From the NCBI GenBank assembly GCA_963742035.1, contig CAVUKH010000013.1, forward strand, positions 62,001 through 126,000: a DNA stretch of 64,000 nucleotides, in the 5' to 3' direction. Below the pieces are notes generated by a model, which had not been told where the DNA came from, made no database searches, and was given only the letters and a program-made list of their open reading frames with translations. Shown one piece after another: positions 44,674 to 52,386 of the stretch (position 1 is its first letter; each line of letters starts with the position of its first letter). The stretch comes from Bog-473 sp963742035 (GTDB lineage: Bacteria > Actinomycetota > Acidimicrobiia > Acidimicrobiales > RAAP-2). Made by a program: the position numbers and the translations under genes.

Positions 44674-45882
44674 TCAGGAGGGCGCGAAGCGGAGGGGCAA
44701 CCGCGCCGGGCCCCAGATGCCGAAGGACGACGGCTTCCACTCGATGTCGCCGTTGCGGGCGAGGCCGGGCATGCGCCGGGCCAGCAGCGGCAGCGCCTCC
44801 TGCAGCTCGGCGCGGGCCAACGCGGCGCCCATGCAGAAGTGGATGCCGGACCCGAAGGTCATCTGCGCGGTGCCGCGCTCCCGCGTGATGTCGAAGACGT
44901 CGGGGTCGTCGAAGGCCTCCGGGTCCCGGTTCGCTCCCGCCAGCGAGGTGGCCACCAAGGTGCCCTGCGGGAACAGCACGTCGCGGTAGACGATGTCCTC
45001 GGCGGCGAAGCGGGCCGTGCCCCGTACCGCGCCCAGATAGCGCATCGACTCCTCGACGGCGCGGGCGGCCAGCTCCGGCCGATCGGCCAGCAGGGCCCAC
45101 TGGTCGGGGTACTCGGTGAAGAGCGCCACCGAGCAGGCGAGCTGGTTGCGGGTGGTGTCGGTGCCGGCCATGAGCACCGCCTGCGCCAGCATGGCCATTT
45201 CGTCCGTCGAGAGGCGGTCGCCCTCCTCCTCGATGGCGATCAGGTCACTGAGGAGATCGTCGCGGGGGTCGGCCCGGCGTGCCGTGATCATGGCGCTCAC
45301 ATAGTCGGTGAGCTCGTCGCCCGCCCGCGCAATGAGAGGAAGGTCCTCGGCCAGGTTGTTGTTGAAGATGCGGAAGATGTCGGTGGCCCAGCCCGAGAAC
45401 AGCTTCCAGTCCTCGGGCGGGGCACCGAGCAGCTCGCAGATGATCGGGATGGGGTAGGGCTCACAGACGTCGGCCACGAGCTCGCACTCACCCCGGGCCA
45501 CAATGGTGTCGACCAGCTCACCCACCACGCGCTGCATGGTGGGCCGGAGGCGGTTGGCCGATGCCGGCGTGAAGGCGGGCGCCACCAGCCGGCGGAGACG
45601 GGCGTGGCCGGGTCCCTCCATGGTGAGGATCGATTCGCGGCGCTCCCCGGCCGGGGAGTCCTGGAACTCGGGCGCCTGCTCAATCATGGACAGCGCGGAG
45701 TGGAAGCGCTGATCGCGCAGGATGGCCGTGACGTCCTGCAGCCGCGTCACCGTGTAGCCCAGCTCGGAGCGGGCCAGCCAGTGCACCGAGCGGGCGGCCG
45801 CAACGGCCTCGACCGCCTCCTGTCGCTCCAACCCGACCGTGTCGAGGAAGGGCAGGTCCAACTCCGTCACCAGTTGTGGCAT
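44674..45882 (-). CDS. Cytochrome P450
   Basis: A 402-residue soluble bacterial P450. The heme motif FGSGIHFCMGAALAR places the thiolate Cys at about 350; the I-helix oxygen-binding motif is MAGTDTTRNQ (about 236-245); the K-helix ExxR is EESMRYL. Length and motifs fit class I P450s that need ferredoxin partners, none of which is nearby. The substrate is unknown. Confidence 0.94.
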   Translation of the reverse strand: MPQLVTELDLPFLDTVGLERQEAVEAVAAARSVHWLARSELGYTVTRLQDVTAILRDQRFHSALSMIEQAPEFQDSPAGERRESILTMEGPGHARLRRLVAPAFTPASANRLRPTMQRVVGELVDTIVARGECELVADVCEPYPIPIICELLGAPPEDWKLFSGWATDIFRIFNNNLAEDLPLIARAGDELTDYVSAMITARRADPRDDLLSDLIAIEEEGDRLSTDEMAMLAQAVLMAGTDTTRNQLACSVALFTEYPDQWALLADRPELAARAVEESMRYLGAVRGTARFAAEDIVYRDVLFPQGTLVATSLAGANRDPEAFDDPDVFDITRERGTAQMTFGSGIHFCMGAALARAELQEALPLLARRMPGLARNGDIEWKPSSFGIWGPARLPLRFAPS

Positions 45883-45976
45883 GAGCCCCCGTCGTCCGGT
45901 GCCCGCGCGGAGTGGCGCGGCACCGCGACGAGGTTAGTGGAGTCGCGCCGGCGCTCCGGGGGCCGGGCGGGCGGGG

Positions 45977-46804
45977 TCAGGTCGTCGGGACGCCCTGGAG
46001 AGCCGGGTGGCGTCGGGCCATGAGCGGCACGAGGATCGACTTGGGCGCCAGGTGGGCCAGTCCGGCGCCGACTCGGTTGGCCGTCCCCGGGATCACCACG
46101 GTGCGTCCGGCCGCCAGTCCCTCGACCGCGGCGCGGGCCACGGCACCCGCGGGGATCCACATGATTTTGGGCAGCGTCTCGGCCGCCTCTTCGTCGGTCA
46201 TGCCTGCCACCTCGGCGAACCCGGTCTCGACGGGCCCCGGGCACAGCGTGGTCACGCTGACACCGCTGCCGTGCAGCTCGGCGGCCAGGGCGCGCCCGTA
46301 GGAGAGCACGAATGCCTTCGACGCGCCGTAGGCGGCCTGTCCGGGCAACGGTTGAAAGGCAGCGGTCGACGCGGTGTTGAGCACCGCGCCGCGGTGCCGC
46401 GCCACCATGCCCGGCACGAACAGCACACACAGGTCGACGACCGCTTCGACGTTCGTGCGCACCAGGGCGAGCTCGGCGGTCCGGTCGGCTTGTGACACGT
46501 GACCCATGGTGGTGAAGCCGGCGTTGTTGACGAGGATGTCCGGCGTCAGGCCGCGCCTCGACAGCTGCGCCGGGAGCTCGCGCCGCGCGTCGGCGTCCGC
46601 GAGGTCGGCCGCAATGACCTCGGTGCGAACCGCGTGCGCCCGCGCCAGCTCGTCGGCCAGTGCCTGCAGCCGGTCGGCGCGCCGGGCCACCAGGGTCAGC
46701 CCGTGGCCGCGCCGCGCCAGCTCCCGGGCGATCTCCGCGCCGATGCCGGACGAGGCTCCGGTGACGATCGCGGTGGTGTTCTCATTGGGTGTCGGCAGGG
46801 CCAT
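45977..46804 (-). CDS. Short-chain dehydrogenase/reductase
   Basis: A 275-residue SDR of the classical type. TGASSGIGAEIARELARR binds the cofactor; NNAGF is present; the active site is Ser in LNTASTAAF with YGASK (YxxxK). The Arg after the TGxxxGxG pattern (VARRADRL) favours NADP(H). The ATG at 46804 is chosen; the frame is open upstream to 46993 without conserved sequence. Confidence 0.92.
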   Translation of the reverse strand: MALPTPNENTTAIVTGASSGIGAEIARELARRGHGLTLVARRADRLQALADELARAHAVRTEVIAADLADADARRELPAQLSRRGLTPDILVNNAGFTTMGHVSQADRTAELALVRTNVEAVVDLCVLFVPGMVARHRGAVLNTASTAAFQPLPGQAAYGASKAFVLSYGRALAAELHGSGVSVTTLCPGPVETGFAEVAGMTDEEAAETLPKIMWIPAGAVARAAVEGLAAGRTVVIPGTANRVGAGLAHLAPKSILVPLMARRHPALQGVPTT

Positions 46805-47136
46805 GGCCAGAGCGTAGGTGAACGTGTGGGCGCGACCAATGGGGGCCTGTCGGGTCGCCAGATCACGCCGATGTGAAGCTTGCGTGACGGAGAACCGCTC
46901 GACCAGGGACTTCGCAAATGCCCAGTTCGCGTGGGGTTCACACAGCGGGAGACCGGGTGGATACTTGAGGCAAGCGAGCGGCAAACGGAGCACCCGCCGT
47001 TGCCCCGAGTGGAAAGGAGCTGCCGATGCAATCGACAGGCTCGACCGAGGAGGCCGATCCGCCGGGTTGAGGTTGCGTCACCGATGTTGGTTTCGGTGGC
47101 GCCCACGAGCAGTCCGCTTGGCGTGACGTCCGGCGT
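46805..47136. promoter_or_regulatory. Leader region with a 14-codon ORF and a 10-bp hairpin
   Basis: A very short frame at 47026-47070 (MQSTGSTEEADPPG) has AAAGGAG at proper distance. It is followed at once by a stem of 10 pairs (47075-47084 with 47093-47102, one G-T) around TGTTGGTT. It may be a leader peptide with an attenuator-like element for the next small gene; this is inference from layout. Confidence 0.35.
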
Positions 47137-47274
47137 ATGAATGAGGCCGCGTTCGCGCCGGTGCGTGTGCCGGCCGGCCGACAAGGCGGCCCCCGCACCC
47201 ACTGCGCCGCAGGCGAGAGCCACGGACTGCACAACGAAATCACGAAGCACTACAAGAAGCATCAGAACGAGTGA
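47137..47274 (+). CDS. Possible 45-residue basic protein
   Basis: A 45-codon frame (MNEAAFAPVRVPAGRQ ... HNEITKHYKKHQNE) ends right at a strong hairpin terminator, the main reason to think it is real. The C-terminus is rich in Lys, His and Asn. There is no recognisable domain and the ribosome binding site is weak. Confidence 0.4.
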   Translation: MNEAAFAPVRVPAGRQGGPRTHCAAGESHGLHNEITKHYKKHQNE

Positions 47275-47296
47275 GGACCGGCCGGGAGGCCGGTCC
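47275..47296 (+). terminator. Perfect 9-bp hairpin terminator
   Basis: GGACCGGCC (47275-47283), loop GGGA, GGCCGGTCC (47288-47296), followed by TTCTC. It starts on the base after the stop codon of the 45-codon frame and precedes the LON gene on the same strand. Confidence 0.75.
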
Positions 47297-47358
47297 TTCT
47301 CGCGGTCGCGGGGACGACCGATCGTGCGGTGGTGCGCCGGGCCGTGACATGGTGGGGC

Positions 47359-47991
47359 ATGCCCGGGACGCGCCTGCCGATGTTTCCCCTTTCGGCCGTC
47401 CTCTTCCCGCACGCCTCCATGCCGTTGCACGTCTTCGAGCCGCGCTACCGGCAGCTGATGCGCGACTGCATGGCGGCCGACGCCCGGTTCGGCATTGTGC
47501 TGATTGAGCGAGGCTCGGAGGTCGGTGGCGGCGACGAGCGCAGCACCCTCGGGACCCGGGGCGTCATCACCGGGGCGGCCGAGCTGCCCGATGGACGTTG
47601 GGTCCTGGAGATCACGGGGGAGGCGCTGATCGCCGTGGAGGAGTGGTTGGCCGACGACCCGTATCCGGTGGCCCTGGTGCGCGATGCCGTGCCTGCGCCG
47701 GGACCGGGGGACGCCGCCCCGCTGGTGGGTCCCGCCCGGCAACGGGTGCGCCGGGCGCGGGCCGTGCTGGCGGAGCAGGGTGGCGCGCCACCGCTCGCAC
47801 CCGAGCTGGCGCTCGACGGGGGAGGAGACGCGGATCTGGCCTCCTGGCAGCTCTGCGCGGCGGCCCCGCTGAACGCCTACGACGCGCAGCGGTTGCTGGC
47901 AGCGGGCGGCGCGGCGGAGCGACTGCGCCTGCTGGCCGGGTTGATGGAGGAGCTCGAACTCGATCTGCAGCGCATGCTGCGGGCCAACTGA
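47359..47991 (+). CDS. LON substrate-binding-domain protein
   Basis: A 210-residue protein with only the LON N-terminal (PUA-like) domain: LPMFPLSAVLFPHASMPLHV and FEPRYRQLMRDCM, then FGIVLIERGSEVGG. There is no ATPase or protease domain. Such stand-alone proteins are common in actinobacteria and of unknown role. A weak GTGGGGC lies before the ATG; GTG/ATG choices slightly upstream are possible. It is followed 12 nt later by the sulfatase gene. Confidence 0.88.
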   Translation: MPGTRLPMFPLSAVLFPHASMPLHVFEPRYRQLMRDCMAADARFGIVLIERGSEVGGGDERSTLGTRGVITGAAELPDGRWVLEITGEALIAVEEWLADDPYPVALVRDAVPAPGPGDAAPLVGPARQRVRRARAVLAEQGGAPPLAPELALDGGGDADLASWQLCAAAPLNAYDAQRLLAAGGAAERLRLLAGLMEELELDLQRMLRAN

Positions 47992-48003
47992 ACGGAGTCG
48001 TCC

Positions 48004-49647
48004 ATGCCTGACGCAGCACCGGGGGCGGCTGCCCGCCGCCGCAACATTCTCTTCATCACGACCGATCAGCAGCGTTACGACAGCATCGGCTGCAACGGCG
48101 GCACGGTGGCCCGCACGCCCGTGGTCGATCGACTGGCCGCCGAGGGGATCAACTACAGCCGCGCCTACAACCAGAACACGGTGTGCATGCCGGCGCGGTC
48201 CACCATGCTGACGGGCCAGTACGTCCGGACCCACGGCGTCGTGGCCAACGGCATCCCGCTCCCGGTGGACGCGCCCTCGGTGGCGCAGTACCTGCACGAC
48301 GTCGCGGGCTACCGCACCGCGCTGCTGGGCAAGGCCCACTTCGAGCCCGGTTTCGATCCCACCAACCAATTCGAGGAGAACGCGCGGGTGGCCCGCGGGG
48401 ACACGGGACCGTGGCGCGGGTTCGAGCGGTCCGAACAGGCCATGCACGCGGCCGCGTGGGGGAACCACCCGATCGCGCACTACGGGCGCTGGCTCAAGCA
48501 GCACCACCCCGAGCACCTGCACAGCTTCGCCGGGTTGTTGCAGGCGGAGCCGGGGGGCGACACGGAGGCGCCGGAGACCAAGAACAACCCGATCCCGCGT
48601 GCGTGGTACCACACCGACTGGGTGGCGGACCGGACCGTGGACTGGCTCTCCTCGCTCGGCACCGAGGACCCGTGGTTCTGCTGGATGTCGTTCCCCGACC
48701 CGCATCACCCGTGGGACCCGCCGGCCTCGGAGCTGCCCCGGGTGCCCTGGCAGGACCTCGATCTGCCGCCGGGGCACCCCGGGTCCGACGAGGCGATCCG
48801 GGCCGTCCTGGCCACGAAGCCGGCGCACTGGCTCGGCTACTGGGACGGCAGCTTCCCCAACATGGAGGGCGGGCCGGCCACCTTCGTGCCCTCCCGCCTC
48901 ACGCACGACCAGCTCCGCGAGATCAACGCCAAGGTGCACGTGATGAACGAGCTGATCGACGAGGCCTGCGGCCGCGTGCTGCAGACGATCGCGCAGCGGG
49001 GCTGGCTGGCGGACACCGACGTCATCTTCACCACCGACCACGGCGAGATGCAGGGGGATTTCGGCCTGCTCTACAAGGGCCCGTACCACACCGACGCGCT
49101 CATGCGGCTGCCCTTCGTGTGGCGGCCGGCCCCTTCCGCCGGCATCGTCCCGGCGGTGGTGCACGATCCGGTCGGCCAGGTCGACCTGGCGCCGACGTTC
49201 TGCGCCATCGCGGGGGTCGACCCGGCGCCGTGGATGCAGGGCCGCGCCCTGCCGCAGTCCGACGGCGACCCCGGGCGCGAGCGGGCGCTGTGCGAGTGGG
49301 ACAGCCAGTTCCCGGGCTACGGCATGCACCTGCGCACCGTCTACCGCGGCGGCTGGTTGTGCACGGTCTACGAGCCCTCCACAGCCGGCCGGCCCAACGG
49401 GTTGGAGGAGATCTGGGGCGACGGCGTCCTCACGCCGTGCCCCGTCGTGTACGAGCAGGCGACCTCCGGCCCGGGGGGCGTGGCCATCGCCACCGGGGAG
49501 CTCTACAACGTGGACGACGACCCGTACCAGTTCGACAACCGCTGGGACGACCCGTCCCAGCGGGCCCAGCGCGACGAGCTGGTGGCCGACCTGTACGCCA
49601 GCCTGCCCACCGAGGTCCGTTCGCTCAAGGTGATGGCGCCGGCCTGA
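48004..49647 (+). CDS. Type I sulfatase (arylsulfatase-like)
   Basis: A 547-residue hydrolase of the alkaline-phosphatase superfamily. The formylglycine motif is CMPARSTMLTG with Cys at about 61 (CxPxR). Metal ligands are in ITTDQQRYDSIG at the start and in TTDHGEMQGDFGLLYKGP later. No signal peptide is seen, so a cytoplasmic enzyme or non-classical export is implied. It needs a formylglycine-generating enzyme, absent from the window. Choline or phosphonate ester hydrolases are the alternative within the family. Confidence 0.9.
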   Translation: MPDAAPGAAARRRNILFITTDQQRYDSIGCNGGTVARTPVVDRLAAEGINYSRAYNQNTVCMPARSTMLTGQYVRTHGVVANGIPLPVDAPSVAQYLHDVAGYRTALLGKAHFEPGFDPTNQFEENARVARGDTGPWRGFERSEQAMHAAAWGNHPIAHYGRWLKQHHPEHLHSFAGLLQAEPGGDTEAPETKNNPIPRAWYHTDWVADRTVDWLSSLGTEDPWFCWMSFPDPHHPWDPPASELPRVPWQDLDLPPGHPGSDEAIRAVLATKPAHWLGYWDGSFPNMEGGPATFVPSRLTHDQLREINAKVHVMNELIDEACGRVLQTIAQRGWLADTDVIFTTDHGEMQGDFGLLYKGPYHTDALMRLPFVWRPAPSAGIVPAVVHDPVGQVDLAPTFCAIAGVDPAPWMQGRALPQSDGDPGRERALCEWDSQFPGYGMHLRTVYRGGWLCTVYEPSTAGRPNGLEEIWGDGVLTPCPVVYEQATSGPGGVAIATGELYNVDDDPYQFDNRWDDPSQRAQRDELVADLYASLPTEVRSLKVMAPA

Positions 49648-49656
49648 TCGGCCCCC

Positions 49657-50466
49657 TCACGCCGGCACGCCCGGCGTCGCCCCTTCGATGGCTCCCCACC
49701 CGCTCGACGCCTCGCGGCGTGCGTGCTCGGCGGCGTGGCCGCCGCGCAGGCCGAAGAGCCGCTTGGCCAGGAGGAGGTAGATCACGACGGCGAGGTTGAT
49801 GATCAGAGCGATGACCTTGAACACGCTGACGCCGTTCGTGAGCTCGTAAACCTCGTAGGGCACCAGTGCGGTGGTGACGATGAACGTCAGGTACTCGGCC
49901 CAGCGCTTGTTGAGCCACAACCCGACCGCCTCGGCCGCCTCCAGCGCCCCGAAGGCCAGCAGCACGATCGCCAGGATGCGCAGGTGCGTCGGGGAGTACT
50001 TGAAGGCCCGGCCGAAATAGCCGAGGAGGCCGCGCGCCTGGGAGGCGCCGGGCGTCCCGCCGGCCAGATCGTTCATGATGTTCTGGTAGTCCCGATGCAG
50101 AGCCTGATCGTGCGCCGCAAAGCTGAACAGCGCGATCGCCAAGCCAGTCAGCACCACGAAATGCAGGGCGCGGTCGAGGGCAATGAGGCGGAGGACATAG
50201 CGGTCCCGCAGTGCGGCGCCCCGCAGCGGCAGGTGGATCTCGTCCCGTGACTCGACCCGAGGGCGATCCGGCTGTGCCGGCTCCGCCCGCCGGACCCAGT
50301 CGTCGCAGCGCAGGCAGCGGTGCCACCGCACGCTGCCGTCCTGGAGGACCAGCAGCGCGTCGTCGGCCGTCACGGCGACGGCGCCCAGGCCGACCAGGAC
50401 ATGGCCGGACCAGGCGCAGGTGAGGAGCTCGTAGCGGTTCGGCGGTCGGCGGCGTTGGCGCGCCAT
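49657..50466 (-). CDS. DUF2127 family membrane protein
   Basis: A 269-residue protein. A polar N-terminal part with WHRCLRCDDW (a possible small metal site) precedes four transmembrane helices (about 95-235): LRLIALDRALHFVVLTGLAI, LRILAIVLLAFGALEAAEAV and LWLNKRWAEYLTFIVTTALV are typical of DUF2127. Function unknown. Its ATG directly follows the stop of the alpha/beta hydrolase, so it is the last gene of a minus-strand operon. Confidence 0.85.
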   Translation of the reverse strand: MARQRRRPPNRYELLTCAWSGHVLVGLGAVAVTADDALLVLQDGSVRWHRCLRCDDWVRRAEPAQPDRPRVESRDEIHLPLRGAALRDRYVLRLIALDRALHFVVLTGLAIALFSFAAHDQALHRDYQNIMNDLAGGTPGASQARGLLGYFGRAFKYSPTHLRILAIVLLAFGALEAAEAVGLWLNKRWAEYLTFIVTTALVPYEVYELTNGVSVFKVIALIINLAVVIYLLLAKRLFGLRGGHAAEHARREASSGWGAIEGATPGVPA

Positions 50467-51363
50467 CTACTCCAGCCCCGGCAGGACCGCCTCCACGAAG
50501 CGCTGCGGCGCCTCGACCATGGGGTAGTGGCCCACCCCCTCGAGCCGGATGGCCGTTGCGTCCGGTCGGGCGGCCACCAGCGTGTCCACCATGGTGGGGA
50601 CGGCGATGGGGTCGTCCAGCCCCCAGACGACGTGGAGGGGGGAGGGGTCGCTCTCGATGGCGCCGGTGAAGCGGCGCTCGTTGGCGCGTCGTTCCTCGAT
50701 GTAGCGGATCAGCCGGGGCAACAGGAGCTGGCCGTCGTCGTGGACGACCTGGGCCGCCGCCACCGGGACGGGATCCTGCGGCCACCCCGGAGGGACGGTC
50801 GGGGTCAGCGGGCTGAACGTCTCACGCAGGCTCCGCGTGATGGAGGCGGCATCGATCGGCAGGCCCGGTGGCAGCACCTCGTCGGGCAGGCCGAGCAACA
50901 ACTGCTGCCCGTTGGTCAGATGGGCCTGCGCAATGTAGATGCTGCCGTTGGTGAGGACGCGCTGGGTCACCTCGACCGGCCACGCTCCCTCCGCGCGTCG
51001 GGCCAGGAGCTCGCCGCCGACCGTGTCACCCATGTCGTGCGTGAGGAGCGCGAGTCGATCGATCCCGAGCAGGGCGACGAAGGCGGCGGCGACGTCGGCC
51101 TGCAGCGCCATGGAGTAGGCGCGGTCGGGCTTGGCCGACAGTCCGTACCCCACCATGTCGAGGAGCACGACACGCCGTCCCGCCCGGAGGCCGTCGAGCA
51201 CCGCGGCGTAGTCGAACGACGACGAGGGGAAGCCATGGAGGACGAGCAGCGGCGCGTGGCGTTCGGCGCCGATGGACGGCGCGTCGATGGTGAAGACGCG
51301 CTCCCCGAGAAGCGTCCGGTGCGTCCCGATGGCTTCCCAGCCGTCGCTGGTGGCGATCGTCAT
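50467..51363 (-). CDS. Alpha/beta hydrolase
   Basis: A 298-residue alpha/beta-fold hydrolase, of the epoxide-hydrolase/haloalkane-dehalogenase branch by its motifs. The oxyanion-hole motif is LHGFPSSSFDY; the nucleophile elbow reads THDMGDTVGG, with Asp in place of Ser; the acid is in VWGLDDPIAVP and the His in GVGHYPMVEAP. ATGA overlap with the LLM oxidoreductase gene shows coupling. Confidence 0.9.
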   Translation of the reverse strand: MTIATSDGWEAIGTHRTLLGERVFTIDAPSIGAERHAPLLVLHGFPSSSFDYAAVLDGLRAGRRVVLLDMVGYGLSAKPDRAYSMALQADVAAAFVALLGIDRLALLTHDMGDTVGGELLARRAEGAWPVEVTQRVLTNGSIYIAQAHLTNGQQLLLGLPDEVLPPGLPIDAASITRSLRETFSPLTPTVPPGWPQDPVPVAAAQVVHDDGQLLLPRLIRYIEERRANERRFTGAIESDPSPLHVVWGLDDPIAVPTMVDTLVAARPDATAIRLEGVGHYPMVEAPQRFVEAVLPGLE

Positions 51364-52307
51364 GTGCCGGCCAACTTCGCCACGACCGGGGCGAGGGTCT
51401 CCCAGGCGTCCGACTCGATCGACCAGTACGAGATCCCGTACTCGGCCCGGCGCCACTCCAGCTCGTCGGCCATCTCGTCGAGCGTCCCGACCAGCGCCAG
51501 CGGTACGTGCAACGCGTCGGCGGCGTCGATGCCGAAGGCCGGAGCCATCTGTGCCGCCAGCCCCCGGGCGTCGTCGGTCACGAGGACGAAGCCGATCAGA
51601 GAGTTCAGCTCGAGGTCGGCGAAGCGCTCACCCGCAGCCTCCTTCACCCAACCGACCTTGGTGCGCGTCCGCTCGGGAGTGGCGTCGGCGGCCGTCTCGG
51701 CGCCGCCGGTGCCCTCGCGCAGGTTGACGTTGATACTGACGATGTCGGCGTGCCGGGAGGCGAAGGAGAGGACCCGCTTGCCACCCCCGCCGATGATGAG
51801 CGGGGGCCCGGGCCTCTGCACGGGGCGGGGCGTGAGTGTGTGCCCGAGCACCTCGTAGTGCTCCCCGTGGAAGTTGAACGGCCCGTCCGTGCGCAGCAGG
51901 CCCTGGACGACCTTGACCGCCTCCTCGAAACGGGCCACGCGCACCGCCGGGTGGTCGTAGGTCAGGCCGGCCTCGTCGTAGTCGCTGCGCATCCACCCCG
52001 CACCGAGGCTCATTTCGAAACGTCCCTCGCTGAGCACGTCGAGCGTGGCCGCCTCCTTGGCCAGCACGAAGGGATGGCGGTAGTCGTTGCCGAAGACCAG
52101 CGACCCCATGCGGAGCGTGGTGGTGGCCGCGGCCACCGCCGCCAGCGCGGGCACGGGCGCCAGCTGGTCGCCGAAGTGGTCGGGCATGAGGAGTGCGCTG
52201 TAACCAAGGTCCTCGGCCTTGCGGGCCTGGTCGGCCCAGGAGCGTGCGGTGCCCTCGGGTGCCGTGCTCAGTTGCGCGGCGAAGCGAAACCTGTGGTCGT
52301 GTGCCAT
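51360..52307 (-). CDS. LLM-class F420-dependent oxidoreductase
   Basis: A 315-residue luciferase-like protein. Landmarks are FRFAAQLSTAPEGTA, KAEDLGYSALLMPDHFGDQ, LRMGSLVFGNDYRHPFVLA, GRFEMSLGAGW and PPLIIGGGGKRVLSFAS, the MSMEG_2516-type F420 subfamily. The ATG at 52307 is chosen; the frame is open far upstream through the next gene's shadow. First gene of the minus-strand group with the alpha/beta hydrolase and DUF2127. Confidence 0.92.
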   Translation of the reverse strand: MAHDHRFRFAAQLSTAPEGTARSWADQARKAEDLGYSALLMPDHFGDQLAPVPALAAVAAATTTLRMGSLVFGNDYRHPFVLAKEAATLDVLSEGRFEMSLGAGWMRSDYDEAGLTYDHPAVRVARFEEAVKVVQGLLRTDGPFNFHGEHYEVLGHTLTPRPVQRPGPPLIIGGGGKRVLSFASRHADIVSINVNLREGTGGAETAADATPERTRTKVGWVKEAAGERFADLELNSLIGFVLVTDDARGLAAQMAPAFGIDAADALHVPLALVGTLDEMADELEWRRAEYGISYWSIESDAWETLAPVVAKLAGT

Positions 52308-52386
52308 GGCGCCATGTTGCCGCACATCGGCGCGGCGTGCGTGAGCCGGTCCGCACGCTGCCGGATCACGGGACGCCGGGCGCGGC

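Noticed and set aside
46696..49329. 877-residue open frame on the minus strand
   Set aside because: It lies antisense to the sulfatase and LON genes, has low-complexity Arg/Gly/Pro/His composition, and its last part is only the SDR N-terminus in its proper place.
50320..51858. 512-residue plus-strand frame
   Set aside because: Antisense to DUF2127, alpha/beta hydrolase and LLM genes, all of which have clear motifs.
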